Assembly: GCA_964405325.1 (NCBI GenBank)
Contig: CAYONM010000118.1
Span: 1-11,855, forward strand
Direction of reading: 5' to 3'
Origin: CAYONM01 sp964405325
GTDB lineage: Bacteria; Planctomycetota; UBA11346
DNA: 11,855 bases
The notes under the pieces are model-generated. The model saw only the letters and a list, made by a program, of their open reading frames with translations, did not search any database and was not told the DNA's origin. The translations under genes were made by a program, and so were the position numbers. Below are positions 1-5,919 of this stretch, in pieces. Position 1 is the first letter of the stretch. Each line of letters opens with the position of its first letter.

Positions 1-2
1 GG

Positions 3-33
3 CTCTTTCTCCGTGTTCTCCGCGCCTTTGTGA
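3..33. repeat. Degenerate CTTTG/CACAGAG-type intergenic repeat, copy 1
   Basis: The stretch TCTTTCTCCGTGTTCTCC followed by GCGCCTTTGTG resembles a widespread low-complexity bacterial intergenic repeat built from CTTYGTG/CTCYGTG words. Degenerate relatives occur at 6001-6021, 10432-10461 and 10676-10702, always between genes. The copies are not identical, so membership in one family is an inference from word content. Confidence 0.4.
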
Positions 34-46
34 GAGACACCATGAT

Positions 47-207
47 GGGCACCTCAAAAAACTCAGGCACTTCGCCAGACTTGCGCTTTCCGGCCCTGCC
101 TGCGTTGCTGGAATCTCGAAATAGCCCTGCTATTCCTTCAGCCCCAGCGCCTTGGCAGGACCAAAAATCGTCTGCGCCTGGCTCGACCTGAGTTTATAGA
201 GGTGCCC
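47..207. mobile_element. MITE-like element with terminal inverted repeats and TSD
   Basis: A 161-bp non-coding element. Positions 47-67 (GGGCACCTC...ACTCAGG) and 187-207 (CCTGAGT...GAGGTGCCC) are inverted complements at 19 of 21 positions. TGAT lies immediately outside each end (43-46 and 208-211), as expected for a 4-bp target-site duplication. The interior encodes no transposase but has a small palindrome, AATAGC-CCT-GCTATT, near 119-133. This is the build of a non-autonomous element moved in trans by a DDE transposase. The 4-bp TSD would suit an IS5-like enzyme, but the family is a guess. The insertion sits about 185 bp upstream of rpmI. Confidence 0.75.
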
Positions 208-303
208 TGATGCGATGGCGGGATTGGGGAGGAATCACTATACCAGCTGCGTCAGGTACGATTTTCCGGTATGGTCTTTTCTGAATAGCCCTTACAGATA
301 CTT

Positions 304-332
304 TTGACTGGCCCTGGGGGAGGCCAATACGA
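304..332 (+). promoter_or_regulatory. Putative sigma70-type promoter for rpmI-rplT
   Basis: TTGACT at 304-309 is followed after 17 bases by AATACG at 327-332, a strong -35 with a poor -10. The predicted start near 339 would leave a leader of roughly 50 bases before rpmI. It is plausible because no upstream gene of the usual operon lies in the window, but it is unproven. Confidence 0.3.
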
Positions 333-392
333 CACCCTTGCATTCTCCGACCCGTTCCCTAGCCTTCGTCGCCCCAAAAGCGAGGAGGCAAC

Positions 393-596
393 ATGCCCAA
401 GCAGAAGACCCACAAGGCCTCGCAGCGGCGAGTGCGCATCACCAAAAACGGCAAGATCCTGCGTCGGCAGTGCGGTGTGCGACACTTGATGACCAACCGG
501 AGCCCCAAGCGCAAGCGTCAGCTGCGCGCCGCCGCCACCACGGAGACGGCCGGCTACCGGAAGAAGTTCATCGCTGGCCACTGCGGCGTCCGGTAA
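393..596 (+). CDS. rpmI: Large ribosomal subunit protein bL35
   Basis: A 67-residue, strongly basic protein that binds 23S rRNA in the large ribosomal subunit. It begins MPKQKTHKAS, has the lysine- and arginine-rich body typical of L35, and carries the family hallmark SPKRKRQLR at about residues 37-45. Full length for the family is about 64-67 residues. The start is fixed by GAGGAGG at 382-388, four bases before the ATG. rplT follows after 114 bases, the usual gene order. infC, which normally precedes rpmI, is not seen in the 392 bases upstream. In other bacteria L20 represses this operon by binding its leader. A leader exists here, but I could not identify an L20-binding fold. Confidence 0.97.
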   Translation: MPKQKTHKASQRRVRITKNGKILRRQCGVRHLMTNRSPKRKRQLRAAATTETAGYRKKFIAGHCGVR

Positions 597-648
597 GGGG
601 TAGCAGCCCCGCCGGCAGCGGATGGTCCGTAGCCGGTCCCCCACAAGT

Positions 649-666
649 AGACTCGAGACGGAGTCT
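649..666 (+). other. Hairpin in the rpmI-rplT spacer
   Basis: AGACTC (649-654) and GAGTCT (661-666) form a perfect six-pair stem with a six-base loop in the 114-base spacer. A second small stem, GGGG/CCCC, lies at 597-610 just after the rpmI stop. There is no U tract, so this is not an intrinsic terminator. RNA processing, or an L20-responsive or translational-coupling element, are possible roles. The stem could also be chance. Confidence 0.3.
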
Positions 667-710
667 CCCCATTCGATTCCGATCGTCTGGGCAAGCAGAA
701 AGGAACTGCC

Positions 711-1067
711 ATGCGTACCACCAATGCTGTCGCTCGGCATAAGTCCAAGAAACAGACGATGAAGGCCGCCCGTGGCTTTTACGGCGCTCGTCATCGTCAG
801 CTGAAGAAGGCCCTTGAGGCCACCCGCCGCGCCGAGGCCGAGGCCTTCCGCGGCCGCAAACAGAAGAAGCGCGACTTCCGCTCCCTCTGGATCACCCGTA
901 TCAACATCGCTGCTCGCGATAATGGCATCACTTACAGCCAACTGATCGCCGGACTGCACAAGGCCAACATCGAGCTGGATCGCAAACAGCTTTCGGAGTT
1001 GGCCATCCACCAGCCCCAGGCCTTCACTCAGGTCTGTGAAGCCGCCAAGGGCGCCATGGCTGGCTGA
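711..1067 (+). CDS. rplT: Large ribosomal subunit protein bL20
   Basis: A 118-residue bL20, the 23S rRNA-binding protein needed early in large-subunit assembly. It has the conserved N-terminal extension MRTTNAVARHKSKK, the RKQKKRDFRSLWITRIN core at about residues 49-65, and the C-terminal globular domain with NGITYSQLIAGLHKANIELDRKQLSELA. Length matches the family (about 117-120). AAAGGA at 699-704, six bases before the ATG, supports the start. It forms a two-gene unit with rpmI and is followed at once by an intrinsic terminator, so pheS, its common downstream neighbour, is not cotranscribed here. In E. coli and Bacillus L20 is the autorepressor of this operon. Confidence 0.97.
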   Translation: MRTTNAVARHKSKKQTMKAARGFYGARHRQLKKALEATRRAEAEAFRGRKQKKRDFRSLWITRINIAARDNGITYSQLIAGLHKANIELDRKQLSELAIHQPQAFTQVCEAAKGAMAG

Positions 1068-1092
1068 TCTGCCGAAAAGACAGGACCAGAAT

Positions 1093-1119
1093 CCCTGCCG
1101 GAAAACGGCAGGGTTTTTT
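1093..1119 (+). terminator. Rho-independent terminator after rplT
   Basis: CCCTGCCG (1093-1100), loop GAAAA, CGGCAGGG (1106-1113), then six T (1114-1119). This is a perfect eight-pair GC-rich stem with a U tract 25 bases after the rplT stop. The opposite strand lacks a matching U tract, so it probably ends only the rpmI-rplT transcript and not convergent aroC. Confidence 0.93.
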
Positions 1120-1192
1120 GGTTTAGCGCTTTCTGGTCAGCATCCGGTACCAAGGCTCGGGAGGGCGGTGTTGGTGCCTGTCGGCAGCGTCC

Positions 1193-2329
1193 TCAGCCCC
1201 GGATCGGCCCGCCCAAACCCGGCCACGGATCGCCCACCTGGGCCCGCTGGCACAGCCAGGCATCGCAGAGCACCAGCGTGGCCATAGCCTCGACAATGGG
1301 CACGGCGCGTGGCAGTACGCAGGGATCGTGGCGACCCTTGGCCTGCAATGCCACGTTGGCACCAGCGTCGTCGGCCGAGGGCTGGGCTTTCAGCACCGTT
1401 GCGGTGGGCTTGAAGGCGATACGGCAATCGATGGGCATGCCGTTGGAAATGCCACCTTGGATGCCGCCGGAACGATTGCTGGTGGTGGTCAGGGTCTGCT
1501 CCTGCCACTGGTAATGATCGTTGTGCTGCAGGCCGCTGAGTCCCGTGGCGCCGGCAAAGCCCGAGCCGATTTCAATGCCCTTGCAGGCTGGCAGGCTCAG
1601 CATGGCGCGAGCGAGGCTGGCATCCAGCTTGTCGAAAACCGGATTGCCCAGGCCCGGCGGTACGCCCTGGATGAACAGGCGGATGACGCCCCCCAAGCTG
1701 TCGCCGTGTTTTTTGGCGTCCAGAATGGCTTGTTCCATGGTTTGAGCATGCTGCGGATCAGGGCAGCGGGTTGGCGAGGTATCGACCTTGGCGCGATCGA
1801 CGGCAGCAGGAGCAATGGTCGCGACAGCATTGATCTGATGCACCTGCTCCACCCAGGCGCAGATCTGCAGATCCGGAAAGCGATCGCGCAGTGCCTGCTC
1901 TGCCACCGCACCGGCCGCGACCCGACCGATGGTCTCGCGCGCTGAGGAGCGGCCACCGCCCTGCCAGGCGCGTAGACCGTACTTGGCGTCGTAACCGAAG
2001 TCCGCATGGCTGGGGCGGTAGATGTGCCACCAGTCGGCATAGCTACTGCTGCGTTGGTCCTGGTTGCGGACCAGCAGGCACAGTGGCGTACCGAGGGTGC
2101 GGCCATCATCGGCCGTCAGGCCCGAGAGCACCTCGATCTGGTCGTCCTCATCGCGCGGTGTCACCAGTTTGCTCTGACCGGGCCGGCGTCTGGACAGCGC
2201 GGTCTGCACGTGGGTCAGATCCAGGGCCAGACCAGGGGGGCAGCCATCGATCACGCAGCCGACGGCGGGGCCGTGGCTCTCGCCGAAGGTGGTGAGGTGG
2301 AAGCAGTGACCGAATGAATTGCCTGACAT
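1193..2329 (-). CDS. aroC: Chorismate synthase
   Basis: A 378-residue chorismate synthase. It uses reduced FMN to convert 5-enolpyruvylshikimate-3-phosphate to chorismate, the last common step to aromatic amino acids, folate and quinones; cytoplasmic, normally a tetramer. Family signatures are visible: FGESHG (15-20), RRRPGQS (47-53), RPSHADFGYDAKYG (105-118), GGGRSSARETIGRVAAGA (124-141) and GRHDPC near 332-337. The NSFG start and SHADF-YDAKYG block resemble the form found outside Proteobacteria. The ATG at 2329 gives the expected N terminus MSGNSFGH; no strong Shine-Dalgarno is seen before it. It stands alone: convergent with rplT, divergent with the beta-barrel gene. No terminator with a U tract was found downstream. 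Confidence 0.97.
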   Translation of the reverse strand: MSGNSFGHCFHLTTFGESHGPAVGCVIDGCPPGLALDLTHVQTALSRRRPGQSKLVTPRDEDDQIEVLSGLTADDGRTLGTPLCLLVRNQDQRSSSYADWWHIYRPSHADFGYDAKYGLRAWQGGGRSSARETIGRVAAGAVAEQALRDRFPDLQICAWVEQVHQINAVATIAPAAVDRAKVDTSPTRCPDPQHAQTMEQAILDAKKHGDSLGGVIRLFIQGVPPGLGNPVFDKLDASLARAMLSLPACKGIEIGSGFAGATGLSGLQHNDHYQWQEQTLTTTSNRSGGIQGGISNGMPIDCRIAFKPTATVLKAQPSADDAGANVALQAKGRHDPCVLPRAVPIVEAMATLVLCDAWLCQRAQVGDPWPGLGGPIRG

Positions 2330-2356
2330 GGCCGGATGCTTGAGCCCGACCCGGGC

Positions 2357-2385
2357 TTGGCAAGCAGGACCAGTGCTGCTGTGAT
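2357..2385 (+). promoter_or_regulatory. Putative promoter of the beta-barrel gene
   Basis: TTGGCA (2357-2362), a 17-base spacer, then TGTGAT (2380-2385) preceded by TGC, an extended -10 arrangement. It lies in the 74-base divergent gap with aroC and would start transcription near 2392, just before the GGAG ribosome site at 2394-2397. Prediction by eye only. Confidence 0.4.
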
Positions 2386-2403
2386 GCGGTGCAGGAGTCG
2401 ATC

Positions 2404-2988
2404 ATGCGCATGCTGCTGTTGCTGCTGGTGCCGGTGCTGCTGGCCGCCGAGAGCGAATCGGGGCCGGAAGAAGCGCCATCAACGGATCGGGAATGGCAAT
2501 TTCAGTTGGGCATGCTGCTGGGCAGCATGTCTTTCGATGCTGACGAATGGGGGGCTGTGGATGGCCAAGGGCTGCTGGGTTTCCAGTTCGATTGCCAGCC
2601 GCGTAGCTGGCCTGTGGGGCTGGCTGCCGATCTGGTGATCACCAGCGCCGAAGAGGAGGTGGACGGGGTGATCATTCGCGGTGGCACGGTCAGCTATGCC
2701 CTGGGGGCGCGCAAGCACTGGCGGCAGCGTCGCTGGGATCCCTTCTTCGGCGGTGGCGTCATGGTGACCGCGGTCCAGATGGAAGCGGATTTCAGTGGCG
2801 TGGTGGCAGAAAGCGAGGGCGTCGGTGTGGGCCTGTGGGCCGGCGGTGGGCTTGGCCTGCTGTTCGGCCGGCATGGCCGTATCGCCATCGAGGCCCGAGT
2901 GCACGCCGTTGAGGCGGAGATGGAAAAGGAGTACGAGCTCGATGCCAGCGGCATCGGCCTGGGGCTGTCGGGTGGGTTTTTCTGGTAG
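2404..2988 (+). CDS. Small secreted outer-membrane beta-barrel-like protein, unknown function
   Basis: A 194-residue protein that I do not recognise as a named family. The N terminus MRMLLLLLVPVLLAAESES is a Sec signal peptide, with cleavage probably near residues 15-16; no lipobox Cys is present. The mature part has alternating glycine-rich, amphipathic strands (WQFQLGMLLGSM, GLAADLVIT, DPFFGGGVMVTAV, GVGLWAGGGLGLLFG, RIAIEARVHAV) and ends GLGLSGGFFW, the terminal aromatic expected of a BAM-recognised barrel. Size fits a barrel of about eight strands. An in-frame GTG at 2389 exists, but GGAG at 2394-2397, six bases before 2404, favours the later start. It is probably monocistronic. Its stop is only seven bases from the end of the convergent truncated flavoprotein gene, which suggests a rearrangement next to it. 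Confidence 0.75.
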   Translation: MRMLLLLLVPVLLAAESESGPEEAPSTDREWQFQLGMLLGSMSFDADEWGAVDGQGLLGFQFDCQPRSWPVGLAADLVITSAEEEVDGVIIRGGTVSYALGARKHWRQRRWDPFFGGGVMVTAVQMEADFSGVVAESEGVGVGLWAGGGLGLLFGRHGRIAIEARVHAVEAEMEKEYELDASGIGLGLSGGFFW

Positions 2989-2995
2989 GGGCTGA

Positions 2996-3136
2996 TTACG
3001 ACAGGCCGCAGTTGGCAAAGCTGACGTAGGGGCCGCGTTCGAACAGGATGATCTCGGCGTTCTCGTCCTGACGACGCAGGCGGGCGGCAGCGGAGGCGCC
3101 ACCGGCGACGCCACCGACGATGCAATAGGTAATCAT
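2996..3136 (-). pseudogene. Truncated CoA-disulfide reductase-like flavoprotein, N-terminal fragment
   Basis: Forty-six codons match the extreme N terminus of the CoA-disulfide reductase / pyridine nucleotide-disulfide oxidoreductase family. MITYCIVGGVAGGASAAARL holds the FAD-binding dinucleotide loop, and SFANCGL places Cys43 at the redox-active position. The reading frame then hits TAA where family members continue with PYYIGG for hundreds of residues (about 440-560 in total). No continuation was found on this strand, because the DNA beyond is the convergent beta-barrel gene. The start codon overlaps the regulator stop as ATGA, so it was the second gene of an intact operon. A 46-residue product could not be an active reductase. 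The neat cut points to a deletion or rearrangement rather than a point mutation. Confidence 0.85.
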
Positions 3137-3477
3137 GATCTGGTTTCCTCAGGAGTGGGGTTGATGCCGCGACAGACCGCATGTTGACGGAGACAGGCCA
3201 GCAGGCGTGGCAGGCGGGGGTTGACGAGGCGGTAGTAGACTTCGCGGCCACGACGTTCGGCAGCCAGGTGCCCCTGACCCTTGAGCAGGCGCAGGTGTTC
3301 GCAGGTCTGATGCGGTGCCAGCTCGCAGCATTCGGCGATCTGGTGCACGGGGTATTCGCCCTGCAGCAGGATGTCGATGATCCGCAAGCGGACTGGATGC
3401 GCGATCGAACGCAGGCAGTCGGCAGCCTCGCTCAACTCGGCGAAAGGGACCAGGGCTGTGGTGTAAAATGTGGACAT
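3133..3477 (-). CDS. ArsR/SmtB-family winged-helix repressor, cysteine-rich
   Basis: A 114-residue ArsR-type transcriptional regulator. The winged helix spans about residues 23-88: LRSIAHPVRLRIIDILLQGE, recognition region CCELAPHQTCEHLRLLKGQG and wing AAERRGREVYYRL. Cysteines lie at 21, 50, 51, 59, 95 and 102. They could bind a metal(loid) or sense thiol/persulfide, but the canonical arsenic ELCVCDL motif is absent. The ATG at 3477 is preferred because GAGAGG lies seven bases upstream; a TTG at 3495 would add six residues. The stop overlaps the start of the flavoprotein fragment (ATGA), so it was cotranscribed with a CoA-disulfide reductase, a pairing that suggests a sulfur or thiol signal. 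Its main target has been lost, although the regulator itself looks intact. Confidence 0.88.
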   Translation of the reverse strand: MSTFYTTALVPFAELSEAADCLRSIAHPVRLRIIDILLQGEYPVHQIAECCELAPHQTCEHLRLLKGQGHLAAERRGREVYYRLVNPRLPRLLACLRQHAVCRGINPTPEETRS

Positions 3478-3495
3478 ATCGTGACCTCTCGACAA

Positions 3496-3506
3496 TTCAT
3501 GATGAA
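3496..3506. promoter_or_regulatory. Candidate ArsR operator, TTCAT-G-ATGAA
   Basis: A perfect five-base inverted repeat with a one-base centre, about 19 bases upstream of the regulator start and next to a possible minus-strand -10 (CATAAG, complement of 3507-3512). Its place suits autorepression. It is short and could be chance. Confidence 0.3.
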
Positions 3507-3627
3507 CTTATGTTGGATGGCGAGGGCTCACCATTGGGAATCACGACTGGCATGCCCTGGAAACATTGTGAACGATGCTCGGCCCGGTCCTTGCTGTGGT
3601 CGGCCCAGCTTCTAGAACATGGCCCAA

Positions 3628-3722
3628 CTGCATGGGGTGCCGCACCACATTTGCGCGGCTGAGATCAGACCCATCGAACCTGATGCTGACCACTCGGATG
3701 GGTGGGAGCCGGAGGGATGCAG
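3628..3722 (+). promoter_or_regulatory. TPP riboswitch (THI element)
   Basis: All main parts of the thiamin pyrophosphate aptamer are visible. P1 is CTGCAT (3628-3633) with ATGCAG (3717-3722). P2 is ATGGG with CCCAT (3632-3636, 3670-3674). GGGGTGCC is at 3634-3641. P3 is GCCGC with GCGGC (3639-3643, 3655-3659), followed by the pyrimidine-binding CTGAGA (3659-3664), GAACCTGAT (3676-3684) and the pyrophosphate-side CGGAGGGA (3710-3717). The P5 arm is longer than usual, with CCAC/GTGG pairing. TPP binding should switch off thiSGH. GGAGGG (3711-3716) is also the best Shine-Dalgarno for thiS at 3725, so control is probably translational; no terminator hairpin with a U tract lies between aptamer and gene. 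Confidence 0.95.
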
Positions 3723-3724
3723 CG

Positions 3725-3928
3725 ATGCAGATCCATCTCAATGATCACACCACCGACATCGCCAGCGGCACCAGCGCCGGCGCCTTCATTGAGCTGCAGT
3801 TGGGTGGCCGTCCGCAGGGTGTGGCCTTGGCGATCAACGATGAGGTCCTGCCGCGGGCCCGTTGGGACGCCTATCAGCTGCAGCCTGATGACCGCGTCTT
3901 GATTGTACAGGCGGTCCAGGGTGGCTAG
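3725..3928 (+). CDS. thiS: Sulfur carrier protein ThiS
   Basis: A 67-residue ubiquitin-like sulfur carrier. Its C-terminal Gly-Gly (VQAVQGG) is adenylated by ThiF and turned into a thiocarboxylate that donates sulfur to ThiG. It begins MQIHLND, has the AINDEVLPR segment at about residues 36-44 and RVLIVQAVQGG at the end, and has the normal family length (about 65-70). The ATG at 3725 gives the correct N terminus and sits eight bases after GGAGGG of the riboswitch; the ATG at 3717 is out of frame. thiG follows after 59 bases. The enzyme that activates it, ThiF, is not in the window. Confidence 0.95.
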   Translation: MQIHLNDHTTDIASGTSAGAFIELQLGGRPQGVALAINDEVLPRARWDAYQLQPDDRVLIVQAVQGG

Positions 3929-3936
3929 GCACTTGT

Positions 3937-3968
3937 TGAGGCCGTCGCATCCCGTTTTGTTCGCATCC
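3937..3968 (+). repeat. Two-part intergenic repeat, copy A
   Basis: TGAGGCCGTCGCATC at 3937-3951, then TTGTTCGCATCC at 3957-3968, in the gap between thiS and thiG. The same 15-mer occurs at 10384-10398, followed by TTGTTCGGATCC at 10410-10421. The 15-base identity plus an 11 of 12 match in the same order is unlikely by chance in a window this size. Confidence 0.55.
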
Positions 3969-3987
3969 TTTTTGCTGAAAGAGATCC

Positions 3988-4782
3988 ATGTCTGATTCCT
4001 TCCAGATCGCCGACACCGCATTCGATTCCCGCCTATTGACCGGGTCAGGCAAGTTCTCCGATGGCGAGGTGATGCAGGCCGCGTTGGAAGCCAGCGGTAG
4101 CCGCATCGTCACCATGGCTCTGCGCCGGGTGGAAAAAGACGGCCGCGACGACCCGATCATCGATCGCCTCGATCGCAGTCGCTATCAACTGCTGCCCAAT
4201 ACCTCGGGCGTTCGCACTGCCAAGGAAGCGGTATTCGTGGCCGAGATGGCCCGCGATGCGCTGCAGACCAACTGGGTGAAATTGGAGATCCATCCGGATC
4301 CCAAATACCTGATGCCCGATCCGGTGGAGAGTCTGGCCGCCGCCGAAGAACTGGTGAAACGTGGCTTCATCGTGCTGCCCTACGTGCACGCCGACCCGGT
4401 GCTGTGCAAGCGCCTGGAGGAAGTCGGCACCCAGGCGGTGATGCCGCTGGGTGCTCCCATCGGTTCCAATCGGGGCCTGGAGAGCCGGGCCTTTCTGGAG
4501 ATCATCATCGAGCAGGCCAGCGTCCCGGTGATCATCGACGCTGGCCTGGGCACCCCCTCGCATGCCGCCGCTGCCATGGAGATGGGTGCTGACGCGGTGC
4601 TGATCAATACCGCCATCGCCGCCGCCCGCGATCCGGTGGTGATGGCCCGCGCCTTCGCCCAGGCGGTGGAAGCTGGTCGCGCCGCTTATCTGGCCGGCCT
4701 GGCCCCGGAAAGCGGTCAGGCCGTGGCCACCAGTCCATTGACCGGATTCCTCAGCGAAGCCGCTGCCGCTGCGGGGGGCTGA
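3988..4782 (+). CDS. thiG: Thiazole synthase ThiG
   Basis: A 264-residue TIM-barrel enzyme that builds the thiamin thiazole phosphate carboxylate from 1-deoxy-D-xylulose 5-phosphate, ThiS thiocarboxylate and dehydroglycine. Visible features are SRLLTGSGKF near the N terminus, VTMALRRV (41-48), LLPNTSG (68-74), the Schiff-base Lys98 in WVKLEIHPD, GAPIGSNRG (155-163) and the phosphate-binding IIDAGLGTPSHAA (182-194) with GADAVLINTAIA. Length is typical. AAAGAGA upstream of the ATG at 3988 is a moderate ribosome site. It is second in the thiS-thiG-thiH operon, and thiH starts two bases after its stop, so translation is probably coupled. Dehydroglycine is expected from ThiH, the tyrosine-using anaerobic-type source, not from ThiO. 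Confidence 0.98.
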   Translation: MSDSFQIADTAFDSRLLTGSGKFSDGEVMQAALEASGSRIVTMALRRVEKDGRDDPIIDRLDRSRYQLLPNTSGVRTAKEAVFVAEMARDALQTNWVKLEIHPDPKYLMPDPVESLAAAEELVKRGFIVLPYVHADPVLCKRLEEVGTQAVMPLGAPIGSNRGLESRAFLEIIIEQASVPVIIDAGLGTPSHAAAAMEMGADAVLINTAIAAARDPVVMARAFAQAVEAGRAAYLAGLAPESGQAVATSPLTGFLSEAAAAAGG

Positions 4783-4784
4783 AC

Positions 4785-5906
4785 ATGTTTTCACAGCAGC
4801 ATGCCAACATCGACTGGGCCGAGGAATCCGCGCGCATCCAGGCCTGTACCGCCGTCGATGTCGAGCGGGCGCTGAATAAACGCGGTAAGCGCGATCTGCA
4901 GGATTTTCGGGCACTCATTTCCCCGGCGGCCATGCCCTATCTGGAGGCCATGGCCCAGGCCAGCTATCGGGCGACTCGTCAGCGTTTCGGCAACGCCATG
5001 CAATTGTACGTGCCGCTGTACGTTTCCAACGCCTGCACCAATGTCTGCACCTACTGTGGCTTTTCTCGCGACAATGCGATCCGTCGGACCATCCTGAGCC
5101 CCGTCGAGATCGACCATGAGATTGCCGTCATCAAGGGCATGGGTTTTGATCATGTGCTGTTGGTCACCGGCGAAGCGGACCAGCGGGTTGGGTTTTCCTA
5201 TATTCGCGACTGCCTGCAGCAGCTACGGCCGCATTTCAGCAATCTCAGCATCGAAGTGCAGCCGCTGACCAGATTTGAATACGAGGGCCTGGTGGATGCC
5301 GGCTTGAATGCGGTCTACGTCTATCAGGAGACCTACGGCAGTGACGCCTATGCCCGGCATCATCGTGCCGGCAAAAAACAGGACCTGGCCTGGCGTCTGG
5401 ACTGCCCGGATCGCCTCGGTGAGGCCGGCGTCCATAAGGTTGGCTTGGGTGTCTTGATTGGATTGGAAGACTGGCGTGTGGATTCGCTCATGTGCGCCCG
5501 CCATCTTCGCTATCTGGAACAGCGTTACTGGCGTACCCGTTATAGCGTCAGCTTTCCGCGCCTGCGCCCGCACGCGGGCGGCCTGGAGTTGGCCAGCGTG
5601 ATGAACGATGCCGACTTGGTACAGCTGATCTGTGCCTGGCGACTTTTTGACGAGGAGCTGGAGCTGGCCTTGTCCACCCGCGAAAGCGAATTCTTCCGCG
5701 ACCACGTCTGTCGCCTGGGCATTACCAGCATGAGCGCCGCCAGTTGCACCAACCCCGGTGGCTACAGCGACACGGTGGACAGCCTGGAACAATTCGAAAT
5801 TTCCGACGACCGTTCGGCCTTGGATATCGCCGCCATGCTGAAGCGCCAGGGTTTGGAAGCGGTCTGGAAGGATTGGGATGCAGCCTACGACGTGCGTTCG
5901 GCGTAG
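4785..5906 (+). CDS. thiH: 2-iminoacetate synthase ThiH (radical SAM tyrosine lyase)
   Basis: A 373-residue radical SAM enzyme that cleaves tyrosine to p-cresol and dehydroglycine (2-iminoacetate) for ThiG. The [4Fe-4S] motif is NACTNVCTYCGF with Cys84, Cys88 and Cys91 (CxxxCxxC). Later conserved blocks include LLVTGEADQRVG, the SFPRLRPHAGG segment and ITSMSAASCTNPGGYS near the C terminus. Length fits the family (about 370-380). The G-run at the end of thiG supplies a ribosome site, and the start lies two bases after the thiG stop. Presence of ThiH suggests thiazole synthesis that does not need ThiO and molecular oxygen. As the last gene of the operon, it should fall under the upstream TPP riboswitch. 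Confidence 0.98.
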   Translation: MFSQQHANIDWAEESARIQACTAVDVERALNKRGKRDLQDFRALISPAAMPYLEAMAQASYRATRQRFGNAMQLYVPLYVSNACTNVCTYCGFSRDNAIRRTILSPVEIDHEIAVIKGMGFDHVLLVTGEADQRVGFSYIRDCLQQLRPHFSNLSIEVQPLTRFEYEGLVDAGLNAVYVYQETYGSDAYARHHRAGKKQDLAWRLDCPDRLGEAGVHKVGLGVLIGLEDWRVDSLMCARHLRYLEQRYWRTRYSVSFPRLRPHAGGLELASVMNDADLVQLICAWRLFDEELELALSTRESEFFRDHVCRLGITSMSAASCTNPGGYSDTVDSLEQFEISDDRSALDIAAMLKRQGLEAVWKDWDAAYDVRSA

Positions 5907-5919
5907 CGGTCCACTTGCG

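Noticed and set aside
597..610. GGGG-TAGCAG-CCCC hairpin after rpmI as a terminator
   Set aside because: Four-pair stem, no U tract, and rplT downstream belongs to the same operon.
252..1010. Minus-strand open frame of about 250 codons opposite rpmI-rplT
   Set aside because: It overlaps two certain ribosomal protein genes, has no recognisable domain, and is a by-product of GC-rich codon use.
2389..2403. GTG at 2389 as start of the beta-barrel gene
   Set aside because: The GGAG at 2394-2397 is correctly spaced only for the ATG at 2404, which also gives a standard signal peptide.
3478..3627. A defined promoter for thiSGH upstream of the riboswitch
   Set aside because: One must exist in this 150-base divergent region, but no -35/-10 pair was convincing enough to annotate.
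4045..4914. Long minus-strand frame opposite thiG
   Set aside because: It mirrors the codon pattern of thiG and thiH and shows no family motif; the + strand genes are unambiguous.
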